A stretch of 64,000 nt of DNA from assembly GCA_022828595.1 (NCBI GenBank), contig JAKGHH010000003.1, forward strand, positions 57,339,759 through 57,403,758. Direction: 5' to 3'. The stretch comes from Nelumbo lutea. Its lineage: Eukaryota > Streptophyta > Magnoliopsida > Proteales > Nelumbonaceae. Positions 23,401 to 33,595 of the stretch are shown in pieces (within the stretch, counting starts at the first letter, position 1; each line of letters opens with the position of its first letter). Below the pieces are notes generated by a model. That model was not told where the DNA came from, did no database searches, and saw only the letters and a program-made list of their open reading frames with translations. The translations under genes and the position numbers were made by a program.

Positions 23401-26400
23401 GTTCTAAAGTGTTGAAAGTTGAAACTGCTAGGGTCTGAAGAAACTGACAGAAACCAGGGCTGATATCCTCTGGTTTTGTGCAGGAAAACAAGGAGAAGAG
23501 AAGAAAAAAAAAAACATAAATAAACTGTCTTTCTTCCTTCTAGAAAAAAGTTCTTTTGGGGGGGGAGACACTAGGTACGGTCCTAACCTTTTGCATGTTT
23601 TCACACAAAGTGGCTACCTAAACCTGCATTCTCATGCATGCCAACACAAGGTTTTACCATTATACCAAGTAAGCGCCCCCTTACCAATAGAGATCAGAGC
23701 TTATCTCCTCCTCCATAAAATGTTCTTTGGTAGCTTTAACACATGATCCCATAATCATCTCTATCTAATCTACCCTACTCTAATTTGATCTTTCATCCAC
23801 CCCTACTCACATACTACATCACCTGCAACCATTCATGTTTTGATATTGAATTGATGGTTGAGACAAAAACGTAATGAACAAAGGCTATGGGATGACATTG
23901 GAGAAAGCACCAGAAGATGCAAATGGCTTCTTCTTGCCAGTGTTCTCCCAAGCACTAGAAGGGGAAGGATGATTAGGATATTATGAGAGCAGCTGTGTTA
24001 TAGGCAGTATAGATTATGGAAAGAGAAAAGATGATAGAACCCTCATATAATTGGCATCAATTGGAAGAGCTGATTGATCTAATAACAATCAGGGTGATCC
24101 ACTTTTTATAGACAGAGCAGGAATTCAGGATGTTAACCACGGATGACAGTGAGAAATTGGAATGCTCAAATCATCCTAAACCCATGGGGTGACATCAGTT
24201 GAACTTTGGCAGGACGTTAGATTAGATAAACTTTCATGCTTGCTAAATAGGCAATCCTGGCCCTTCTTGGATGGCTGATGCTTTTGGAAACCTTATGCTC
24301 TGATCCACTCATAGCCTGTTGGTAATGGGAACTTACAATCAGGACAGAAATTCTTTCCTTACAATAGGGACTAAAGCTTGCACAATCTATTGGCTACCGA
24401 TCCTTGGAGGTGGAGTAGGGGTGCAATCGAATCACTTTAATCGAACAGTTCCAGCTTGAGTACAATTAGGCTCAATTCAAATTGGACCAATAAAAAGTTC
24501 GACTCTGCCTGGCTAATACACACACACATGTATAGAATAGTAAAAAGATATATTATAATATAATATTTATTTATCATCATCATCATCCATGCTTATCCCA
24601 ACTATATGGGGTTGGCTACATGAATCCCGTTTCACCAATCTGTCCTATTTAAAGCCATATCCACTGTTAAATTATTAGTGCTTAAATCATTTCTTACTAC
24701 TACCCATGTCCTTTTTTGTCTACCCTGAGCTCTTCTAGCCCCTTCAATGTGTAACAAATCACTTCTTCTAACTAGCGCAGTTGGTGGTCTTTTATACACA
24801 TGCCCAAACCCTTAGTCTACTCTCTCATTTTTTCACCTATTGGAGCTTACTCCTAGGTTCTTACAAATAACTTCATTCCTAATCCTATCCTTTCTAGTTT
24901 TTCCACTCATCCATCATAGCATTCACATTTTTGCCACATTCATTTTATATTTATAAAATATAAAAATATATTAGTTTTTTAGGCTCTCAAACTGAACTCA
25001 AACTCATCAAATATTTAATTGAATCAAGCTCAAACCAGAAAATAGAGTTCAAATCTAACTCAAATTTGAACTCGGACATAGTACTATTTTATTCAAACCA
25101 AGCCAAGACATGCTGAACTCGGACATAGTACTGTTTTAGTCAAACCAAGCCAAGGCATGCCAAAGTTCGGCTTGGCTCAGCTCAATTACACCCCTAAATG
25201 GCAGGTAGGACTGGTAGGTGGTAATAAGATGGATGAATAAAGGAGGTAGTGGAACCTTGGCCCTTAGACACCACATCAAAATGTACATAATGCTACATCA
25301 AGACAATTACAAAAAACAACCCACATAAAGAAATAAATATGCAGTTTACTTACGTTTTCAGGTCTAAAGATGATATCTCTTCAATAGCAGTCTTTTTTTT
25401 CTCCGTTGATCCTGCATAAAGAAAAGGGAGGGAATTTAAGAATTAATTCCATATATGTCATTCTTTCATTATACCATCTCCAGTAAAGAAATAAACATGA
25501 GCAAGCTAAGAATAAAAGGTTGATATGTCAATAGAAACTCCAAATTAATTCAGAAAAGCAAGCAATTCATCAAAGCCAAAAATGAAGTCTGAAACCCAAT
25601 GATCAAGCTTTGTCCTATGAGAGCACGGTTGAAGATTTGTACTAGTATCTATTCTCTTATAAATAAAATCATTGATCTGAAAGGCTTTTATTAAATTTAA
25701 TTTCTGTATCATTTAATAGATTCATTATTAGTCTTGTTCAATTTTAAAAAATTTAATTAGGTGTGCTCTCGTCTAGAATTTGATCAATTAATAGAAAAAC
25801 GTTAGAATATTCTGTGTGTGTGTGTTTTATTTTATTATTCTATTTATATTAGGTAAGGGGTTCTTAAACTTTTTTTCTTTTTTCTAAAATGTAGCATGTA
25901 GTATGGCGAAAAGAGACGAAGATATGAATTAAAATTTCTTTTCTTAGCAACGACAAGTAATTCAATTTCTATGATAGACAGTGAGTGCTATAGATATAGA
26001 TTCAAATGAGGATATAAAAGTACCAATCAATACGAATTTTTCTCAGATATTGTATGTAATAGAAAAAAAAAATCTTTTAGAAAAACAAAGTATCACATTA
26101 TTTCATTTTTCTTTTTTGTCCCTAGTGTAGTGATACTCTATGCGATGCACATGTATATATATATATATATATTTATCTTTGCATGGTTACCAAGAAGAAA
26201 AAAAGAGAAAAGGTCTGACAACCAAAGAATGAGAAAGCCTACAAGTTCATTAGCAAGTAGAGTATTTCAGCAATCAACAAAAAAAAAAGGATAATGGTCC
26301 TAAGATTCTTTGATGAAGAAAGCAAGTTACTAGCAGTAATACAATTTACAAAATGTAAATTAAAGTCTGGTTCATGAGTAGTCCCATCCTCATATGTTGT

Positions 26401-28495
26401 TTTGAGCATTGGGACTTTTTTATCAGCAACAATGAAGTATGATTTTATTGATGAAGCATCAATTTAAAGCTCCTTTGTCCTAACAGCTGAACATCTAAGC
26501 AACATTTATAATTAATTTTTTTTGATAAATATGAACATTTATAATTAATTAATAACAAGAACAACAGCATTGTGCCAACCATATATGCATACACACACAC
26601 AAACAAGCAACAATACTTGAAACCCTACTTGAATCTAATTCATGGACAAAGAGACAAAACCCATACATGCATCGATATAGATACATGCAAATATTTAGGT
26701 GCATAATCAGAAATGAAGTGTTTAAAGAAAATAGGGCAAAACAGATGAATTTAAACAAAAGATATGGAATTATGAATAAGAAAAGTGACTGCAAGTCAAC
26801 TGTTATTACCTTCTGATGAGTCTGGTCTATACCTTGCCGTTCTGTATTTCTGTAATTCAGGAAGCACAAAGCTTAAGTTTTGTTTCTTTATCAGCATGCA
26901 GAAAGCTCAAGTCAAGAGAAGGAAAAAATAGAGAAAAGAAAGGGGAATAAAAGTGCAATTAAAGCCTCATTCCTTTACAACTTTGTAACTTACCTTACCC
27001 AGATAAATGTTCCTGGGTAAATTCAACTACCCATGTTTTTTTTTTCATTCCTAGGATTCCCAGGTAAATAACAGGATGACATTTTTACCCATAAAAAGCT
27101 AAAATATTAAAATGGGCAAAGTTGTCCCATTATGTTTTATAAAATTTTCCCCCATGTGGGAAAGTTACCCCCACCTGGGAGATGGGTAAGTTTTACCTGG
27201 GGAAGCAGAGCTGATTTTACCATGGGGCCCATTACTAAATGTAAAAAGAACATTGTAAAGTTGGTCAATGGGAAAAAGATGCCCATTGCCCAACTTTCCC
27301 CCTCTTATTTACCGGTAAACGAACGGGGCCTAAAAGGAAACAATCTTTTTTGGGGAGATTGGGGCATAATATACAGACCTGCAGGTGGCTTTTTACATGG
27401 TATATGGTCAATCCTTCAACTTTCATGAGTTTGAGCACACCCTTTGGAGTAGCTCCTGCATGTCATGCATAAGAAACGAATAAGTGAAGAAACTCCATGG
27501 TTCCTCTGGCTAAAATTAGATCAAGAAATATGGCCCAAATAGTTACACACTTTCACTTCCACCAAGTTGATTGACAGCTTCTACAAAGCGCTCATGAAGC
27601 TCTGGTGTCCAACGCATACGTGTCTTAGTTGGAGCACCATTGACCGAAGAACAGGGGCTGGCAACAGAGCATAGTTGACCAGAAGGATCAGGAAGCTGCT
27701 GGTGAATTTGGGGTTGGTGCACTGTGAAATTTGGAGGTGGTTTGGGAACCTGGTATGCTGCCTAGACAAAACAAAATAGAATAAAGGAAGGCGTAAGCTC
27801 CCCAAATAATGTTTCCCCTTTCAGTAAATGGGACTAAAATGTAAAAGAAAAAAAAAAAAGATTTAGCAAATTTACCAAGAAATTTCAATACATTTGAGCC
27901 AATAAAAGAAACCAACCTTTTTTTCAGTATCTGCAACATTGGTGTCAAGAAGAAGTTCATTCCAATTAGAAGCCAAAGGATCATCATCTGTGATTAACTG
28001 GTCTGCCCACTCCTGCCAATCATTTCGTTTTGTACGATCCTCAGATGGCATGACACCACCATTGCCACTTTCCATTTGACTGCTCTGGGTAAGAACATTT
28101 TCAGGAAAATCAAGAAAACCCTGCAGTTGATCTGCAGTCCAGGATATATTGCTGTTTTCTTTGGGGTAATGATTCAATGCCCTAGATTGATATAGACCTG
28201 AATGAGAAGAATGCGTCAATGGCAAAGCTACTCCACTACTTAATGACTGAGAAATAAATGGAGCATTTTTAGAATGCCCTTCACGAGCAACTGAAGAGAA
28301 TTGGAGATCTGTGGAGAATCCTGAAGCTGATGAAAATATGTGACCAACCACTTCACTGTTAGAGACCAATGGAGGCACTTGAGGAACCACAGGATTTGTC
28401 ATTATTTCCCTTCCCAAGGAAACTTCTTGTGAATCTGGCAATTTGGGATACTTCTCTTCTAGAGGAGTTGGAAGAACTGGTAGAGATGAAGACAT
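20432..28495 (-). CDS. PHL1: MYB-CC transcription factor, PHR1-LIKE 1 (PHL1) type
   Basis: Seven exons on minus: 28495-27917, 27761-27551, 27455-27379, 26849-26810, 25411-25354, 22535-22466, 20917-20432. All introns are GT-AG, phases match, total 1521 nt (506 aa plus stop). Residues 1-193 hold the PHR N-terminal region ([34 protein letters not shown]). The MYB-like domain is about 240-298 ([53 protein letters not shown]). The MYB-CC coiled coil is about 322-368 ([39 protein letters not shown]). PHR-family proteins are nuclear factors that bind GNATATNC sites and activate phosphate-starvation genes, restrained by SPX proteins. The chosen ATG follows an in-frame stop upstream (TAG, 10 codons before, if unspliced). 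PHR1 itself is the alternative ortholog; the SSSLP..EEKY start favours PHL1. Confidence 0.93.
20918..22465 (-). other. Intron 6 of the PHL1-like gene
   Basis: Donor GTAAAAAC at 22465, acceptor CTCAG at 20918. Mostly unremarkable AT-rich DNA, apart from the RTE tail fragment at 21555-21615 and a repeated TTTTGTTTTTTGGGAT (21159-21174 and about 21200-21219). Confidence 0.8.
21555..21615 (-). mobile_element. RTE-type LINE 3' tail fragment
   Basis: ATCACCATCATC..AAGCCTTATCCCAACTATATGAGGTTGGCTACATGAA matches, in the same orientation, the tail of the longer RTE fragment at 24573-24945. Only about 60 bp are left. Confidence 0.6.
22585..22806. repeat. Tandem duplication, about 112 bp
   Basis: Two adjacent near-identical copies beginning AAAACATATCTTTAACATC (about 22584 and 22696) and ending GAATGGTCCAACCACTGG. 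Lies in intron 5 close to exon 6. Confidence 0.8.
22875..23320 (+). mobile_element. 5'-truncated L1 LINE insertion (446 bp)
   Basis: Encodes the C-terminal RNase-H-like domain of L1 ORF2 ([17 protein letters not shown].., [17 protein letters not shown]) ending in a stop at 23203-23205, then a short 3' UTR and an A-rich tail (23298-23320). It is flanked by AGCAGGGTTGATGAGT (22859-22874) and AGCAGGCTTGATGAGT (23321-23336), a 16-bp target duplication with one change. This is a textbook truncated LINE insertion, antisense to the host gene within intron 5. Confidence 0.92.
24416..25196. mobile_element. hAT-type non-autonomous element, 'TAGGGGTG' family
   Basis: Starts TAGGGGTGCAATCGA and ends TCAATTACACCCCTA, a terminal inverted repeat. 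GC/AT-mixed arms have CAAGCCAAGGCATGCC and AGGCTCAATTCAAAT repeats, plus an internal duplication (AACTCGGACATAGTACT at about 25070 and 25118). Flanking 8-mers match only 4 of 8, so the duplication has decayed or the ends are slightly off. An RTE fragment lies inside. Confidence 0.65.
24573..24945 (-). mobile_element. RTE-type LINE 3' fragment
   Basis: On minus, the interrupted translation reads [31 protein letters not shown] and further degraded text, matching the conserved C terminus of plant RTE ORFs (RIRNE..LGVAPI.EKMRE.RLRWFGH). It ends in the characteristic CCAACCCCATATAGTTGGGAT and a (TGA)n tail (24573-24592). A 5'-truncated insertion in the hAT element; ATATTTAT occurs on both sides as a possible duplication. 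Confidence 0.8.
25412..26809 (-). other. Intron 4 of the PHL1-like gene
   Basis: Donor GTAATAAC at 26809, acceptor ATGCAG at 25412. Contains short TG (about 25819-25832) and TA (about 26154-26172) microsatellites and no recognisable transposon. Confidence 0.8.
26963..27330. mobile_element. PIF/Harbinger (Tourist-like) MITE in intron 3
   Basis: 368 bp with ends AGCCTCATTCCTTTACA (left) and GGTAAACGAACGGGGCC (right; reads GGCCCCGTTCGTTTACC inverted). Flanked by TAA on both sides (26960-26962 and 27331-27333), the 3-bp duplication typical of the family. It makes up about 70% of intron 3 (26850-27378) and ends 49 bp from exon 3. Confidence 0.75.
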
Positions 28496-28680
28496 GGCTC
28501 CTGATGCTACCAACTTACTGAGCTACCGACTTACATCATATATTCATCCACCTATTATTAGTTTGGCATTCCCCATTTACTCTAACAATACTGAATACTC
28601 ACTGAATGTAAAGTCCCTATGTGCAGCTTTGTCACAAATTATCAAGCCCCATGCTACACTGCTGTCATCAATTCTGGCAT
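28496..28680 (-). other. Probable 5' UTR part of the first coding exon
   Basis: Continuous with exon 1 and upstream of the ATG. A good acceptor (GTTCTTTTTATAG) precedes 28680. It contains a short upstream ATG frame (ATGCCAGAATTGATG, 8 codons) and in-frame stops. Inferred from splice signals only; the LSKLVASGA codons just before the ATG resemble PHR-family residues, so coding could begin in another exon. Confidence 0.45.
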
Positions 28681-30158
28681 CTATAAAAAGAACGCACTGA
28701 AAGAGCCTATCAGTAAGAAAGAATACCTACAATGAACACATTTGTCTCAGAAGAAAAATAAAATAATTGAAACATACTTTTAACAACATATGAAACGGTC
28801 ATACACATGATAATATTAAGAATTCCCACAAAGAATGCTACTTATATGAGGAATGCAAGTCCATTAGTATAATAGTGAGTTAAATATGATTTTGAAGCAA
28901 AATAAATAGAGACTTATATGTGAATACTGAAAGTCTCTATATCAAATGCTCTAATATAAATATTTCTTACATGAATAATATGTCTATCATCATAAGCTTG
29001 TTTTCCACTGCCCAAATAAATGTGGAGGATTATATCAGGTTGGAAGATGGGATAAAACCCTTTCTTCCAAAACTATATGAACATAAATCCTGAACCATTG
29101 TGTTCAGAATGGAGAAATAGATAATGCTTGCTCAAGGACAGGAATAAAAGTTAGCTAACAAATGTATATTGTAAAAGGTGGCAGAAAAGGATGATCATCA
29201 GCTTTTCCCTCAATAAGCTGGCTAAGCAGGAGGGGTTTTGTTCTCTGTGACTTTGACAACAATTGGAAGATCTGGCATCAGGTCATATGATGTAGTAATC
29301 TTAAGTAAACAGCTAGGCAATTTAAAGCAAAGGCCCAGGTGCTTCGAAGAATAAACCCTTTAGCCATCTTGTAGGGTTTGTCCAAGGAAATGAATGGAAG
29401 GATCTTTAATAATGCATCAAGACCAGCTCACGGGGTTTGAAAGGATATCAGTTCGTTCATAATGGACTGAGCTACTTCATGAGTTCAAGGAAATGGGCAG
29501 GACAAACTTTTATAGGCACTGCGAGGATTTAATAAGAACTAATGTTAATTTGTGTATTTCTCATCCTTTTGGACATCATCTATATTTTAATAAATGAAAT
29601 TTTTGTATTTCAATAAACTAGAGCCAGATTTTCAGCTCTAATAGATAGCCCAATATGAACTGCTCATTGAAGTGGGTTCCAAGATCTGTTAATAGTTCAC
29701 AGACAACCTTGCTAAGGAGCGACTAGAGGGAAGTTAATTTGGGGTTCACCAGCTTCAGGGAGGGACTTGTAATATTGTTCAATAGTTTGATTATAATAAA
29801 ATTTGTATACATAGGCTGAATTAAGTCATCTCTTTGCTATTGTAGTTTATGTCTTTTGTCCCAAAGCTCAGAAATGGAAGGTTTTCAATCTTCTTTTTTT
29901 AATGTTGAGGCATTTGATCTTCATTTTCAATAAAATCTTTTCTGTTGACAATAAAAAAGATTCCTGTCAAATTGATTATTGGTGGGGCTACAATGGAAAA
30001 TCTAATTAACTAAAAGGATAACAAAAATATGCAGAAGGCATGTGGAAAGTGGAAACTGATAAATGTAAACGAATACAAACTAAATATCCTGAGCTTAGTA
30101 AGAAATAATCTGCTGTTTCAATGGACAAGGATTTAGCAAAAGTATGGAAGTAGACAAA
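28681..30158. other. No recognisable gene; inferred leader intron
   Basis: AT-rich, no domain, no clear transposon ends. Confidence 0.4.
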
Positions 30159-30545
30159 GGTGTCATTTGGCAAGTCTTTTTAGGAAGATAATTGATAAAA
30201 AAAAAAAAAAAAAGTCTTTTCAGGAAGATATTCCAACAGCCCAAATGGCCAAAAGACGTACTGAGCTTTTGGGGTCTTGTCTTCAAAGATCAAGACCGTT
30301 TGGTAAGTATCCTGGTCTACCATGGTCTACTGGGCTGTTAAACAAAATATTTTAGGCACGGAAAAATGGGAAGCTTAGTTTGAAGCTTTCTGATTTTTGG
30401 CTGTTCCAGGCTTCTGTGAGCTTTCTGGGACACAGGTCTTTCCAGCTTCCTGTCTTTTGTTGCCAAAAGGAAAATGACTGTTTTTTGGTCTAGCAGTCCT
30501 TGAAAAGCCCAAAAGATCTTCTGAAAAGACTAGCCAAACAGGCCC
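30159..30545. mobile_element. MITE with TTTGGC..GTCTTTT ends
   Basis: Left end GGTGTCATTTGGCAAGTCTT; right end, inverted, GGGCCTGTTTGGCTAGTCTT. About 390 bp with an internal A-run (30198-30213) and repeated GTCTTTTCAGGAAGAT. No clean target duplication identified. Confidence 0.6.
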
Positions 30546-30834
30546 ACAATTTTAAAAAAAGAAAGGTTAAACACACAACCATAACCCATGTTCTAGAAAA
30601 GGGCCTGGTCCAACCCACTATAAAAATCTATATATATAATAAAATTGGACGGTCCATGTCAGCATGTCTGTCCTTTGAGAGAAGCTATTTATCTATTTTC
30701 TCCATTTTCTGCATTTTTTCTTATTTTCTTTTGCTTTAAAAATATAAAACAGTAATCATTGCTTATCTTGATTAGATTAATAAAGTTGCACACTATTAGA
30801 GTTGTACACAAAATGTCTTATTTTTAGTATACTT

Positions 30835-30934
30835 TTATAAACTAATATTATATTAATTTAGTAATAATTTAATAAATTATTAAACTAATTTATAGTTCTG
30901 AATAGTAAATTGATATTTATTAATAATGTAAGAA

Positions 30935-30980
<46 letters not shown>

Positions 30981-31140
30981 ATGTAAGTACTTTTTTATAT
31001 ATGTAGTAGTATTGGATCGGGCCCGAGCCGGGCTTATATGAGAACGCCCGAATTTGAGCCCACGGGCTTGAAATTTTGTCCAAGCCCAAAAAAATAACAA
31101 GTCAGGTCGGGTCGAGCCGTCAGGCTACCTGGCCAATGAA
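30835..31140 (+). repeat. 'GCCCGA' hAT-like repeat, copy B
   Basis: Same AT-rich half (AATATTATATTAATTT..) and GC-rich half (GGGCCCGAGCCGGGC, TTGAAATTTTGTCC, AAGCCCAAAAAAATAACAAG) as copy A at 10800-11160. A (TA)n microsatellite (30936-30976) has expanded inside this copy only. Forms the outer left part of the palindromic nest. Confidence 0.65.
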
Positions 31141-31430
31141 TAGGTCAAATTGTATATATAAACAATTGTATACACCAAAAATCATATGAAATAAAAATTT
31201 AAACATCTTTTTCAATTTATTTTAAAAATGGACCTCTCATAGATTGGCCTAGCCCAAGGCTCAGCCCACGGCAGGGCACATGCCTATGCGGGCTCAGGCC
31301 ATGGGCCATGCCGAACCGACCCCCCAAATTAGGGATGACAATGGGGCGGGTTCGGGGAGGGTTTCGTAAATTCTAGACTCTACCCACCTCCCTGAACTTC
31401 TCAACGGGGTGGGCTACCCAGCCCATGAAT
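31141..31430 (+). repeat. Palindrome unit, first left copy
   Basis: GGTCAAATTGTATATATAAAC.., GGACCTCTCATAG.., GGCTCAGGCCATGGGCCATGCC, then TTAGGGATGACAATGGGGCGGG. The same order recurs at 38821-39240 and inverted at 40361-40762. It is cut at 31430 by the hAT insertion. Confidence 0.75.
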
Positions 31431-31630
31431 CAGTGTTTTAAAAGGCACACCTGAGGCACAAGGCGCGTTTTCCAAAGTAGGCACCTCACATGGGTCAAGG
31501 CAGCCAAACTTTAGGAAGGCGCTCGCCTCTGCGCCTAAGGCGTGCGCCTCAGGCCAGGTGCCAGGCAGTCCAGGCAAGCGCCTATTTTAAGTTGCCCTTT
31601 GTTTTTTTTTTTTAATTTACTTTTATAGAT

Positions 31631-31853
31631 TGATGTAATCTCAATTATGTGCCGCAGGGGCATTTTTGTCTTTTTAACCTTTTATTTTTTATGTAGTTGC
31701 CCTAACTTATAAATACAAAACCTGGGCACCGCCAGTTTAGGTTTTTTGGTCTAAATATTTCGCTTCTTTCTTCTCTCCTCTCTTCTTCTTTCTTCCTTCT
31801 TCTCTTCTCTTCCTCTCATCTCTTGATCGAGATCTTTCTTCTTGCCGAAATCA
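31631..31853 (+). repeat. 5' LTR of the copia element
   Basis: TGATGTAATC..GCCGAAATCA, 223 bp. TATA-like ACTTATAAATACAAA at about 31706-31720. The 3' half is CTT/CTC rich. Confidence 0.93.
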
Positions 31854-31868
31854 TGGTACCAAAGCAGG
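31854..31868 (+). promoter_or_regulatory. Primer-binding site (initiator-Met tRNA)
   Basis: TGGTACCAAAGCAGG directly after the 5' LTR; a slightly mutated form of the usual TGGTATCAGAGC. Confidence 0.7.
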
Positions 31869-32668
31869 TTGGTGCTCTGTAAATTTTTTTTTTGGTCGAT
31901 GACATCCTCTGTGTTCGCTTGACTGAGAATTGAAGAAACGAAGTCAGCTCTGGACCTGAGAACTCATCGGCTGAATCCCCCTCTCCAATTCTGGGCAGAA
32001 ACTCAACGGAAGTGATTGCAGAAGATTGTTCTGGACCTGAGAACTCATCGGTTGGATCTCCCTCTCCTGTTCTGGGCAGAAATCAACTGAAGTGATTGCA
32101 GAAAATTCTTGATGACTGGTTGAGTCCTTCCAAGAGGTTGGCGGCTCCTTTTTTCCTATTCTCTTTTATTATTCTTGGACTGGAAAATCCAGAAACCACC
32201 TGAACTGAACTTGGACAGGTTTTTTTAAACCTTTTTCTTTGGTTCTTGGTGCTGGTACCAAGAACAGGTTGAGGGTTGCCTTGACCGAATGGTATAAGGG
32301 AGGTTTAACCTTTTCTTTGTGGGTCAGATGATCCAGAAACCTGTGAACTTGTGGAATTAGTTGTAGGTCATGAGTGATCTGGTTTGGTTGACTGTTACAG
32401 CAACCGTGTACTGATGCTTGTGGCTTATATTAGCCTTGGAGAAGTCTGTTACACCTGTGAACTTGTTCAGATGGCTAGTACAGCAGCAGAGTATTGATGC
32501 TTGTGGCTTATATTAGCCTTGGAGAGGCCTGTTAGATCAGTGAGTGTGTTGCAGCAAGGGCTGTGATTGTGTTCTAACTGTCAGAAAACTTAAAGTAAGG
32601 GCTGTGTAGCCCATTTGTGTGTATTGACTGAAGTGAAGGGACTGTTGTTGTCTTAGTGAGCGTCAGTC

Positions 32669-33595
32669 ATGAATTCTGAAGATTCAGCAACCTCTGGAGC
32701 CTCTTTTAACCAAGGAGGAATGAACAACAGTATTGACTCCATGAGCTTTCCAATGACCATTACTCCCTTAGATGGCAGAAATTATTTGATATGGTCTAAG
32801 GAGATGCGACTATACATCACAGCCCGGGGTAAAGCAGGGTATATCAATGGAAAAGTGAAGGAACCTAGGACTGGTATGGCTGAATATGATAAATGGGACC
32901 AGGAAAACTGCATGATTATGTCATGGCTCTTGACTACCATGCTACCATCAGTGAAGCAGAACTTTATGTGGGCTAAAACAGCCAAGGAAATATGGGAACA
33001 AGAAAGGTCAACTTACTCCAAACAGAGGCACTATGCTAGAATCTATCAATTGCAAGCCGAGCCTGCAACGTATAAACAAGGGGAAAGAAGCTCATCCACC
33101 TACTATTCTGCCCTCGCATCTATCTGGAAAGAGTTAGATTACTATCAGAATATTGACTGGGAGAGTGAAAAGGATGCCAAAGCCTACAAACAGTTAGTGT
33201 CACAGCAGCGGGTGTTTGCTTTTTTGTTGGGACTTAATCCCATATATGAACCCATTCAAGTTCAAATTTTGGGCAGCAAGGATCTTCCCTCTGTCCAAGA
33301 GGTGTATGCGTTGGTTCAATCCGAGGAAAGTAGGAAATCTTCCATGAATTCTCCCGAGGGGGAGACCATTGCCTTAGCCGCAAGAGGTAATATCAACTCA
33401 GCAAGAAAGGGAGATGGTCAGAAAAGGGTTGATGATAAGGATAAACTGTGGTGCTCTCATTGTCAGAAATCCCGACACACACGGGAGACATGTTGGGAAT
33501 TGCATGGCAAGCCGAAGTAGGCACAAGAACTAAATAAGAAATCAGCACAAGAACAGAACAAGAAACCAAATAAGAAAAGGTTCACCTCGGCTAAC
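32669..33595 (+). pseudogene. Copia gag
   Basis: Starts MNSEDSATSGASF, then copia gag motifs (ITPLDGRNYLIWSKEM, MSWLLTTMLPSV, QQRVFAFLLGLNPIYEPI) and a CCHC zinc knuckle CSHCQKSRHTRETC (about 33451-33492). A TAG at 33518-33520 interrupts the single gag-pol frame just after the knuckle; the frame continues beyond it. Gag forms the virus-like particle in the cytoplasm in this family. Confidence 0.92.

Larger units (their letters stand above)
22536..25353 (-). other. Intron 5 of the PHL1-like gene
   Basis: 2.8 kb between donor GTAAGT at 25353 and acceptor at 22536. Holds a truncated L1, a hAT element with an RTE fragment inside, and a 112-bp tandem duplication. The rest (23337-24415) shows no feature. 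Confidence 0.85.

Noticed and set aside
28496..28513. Starting the PHL1 protein at the TTG codon at 28513
   Set aside because: TTG is not a normal start; the first ATG in frame is at 28495, and residues before it may come from splicing.
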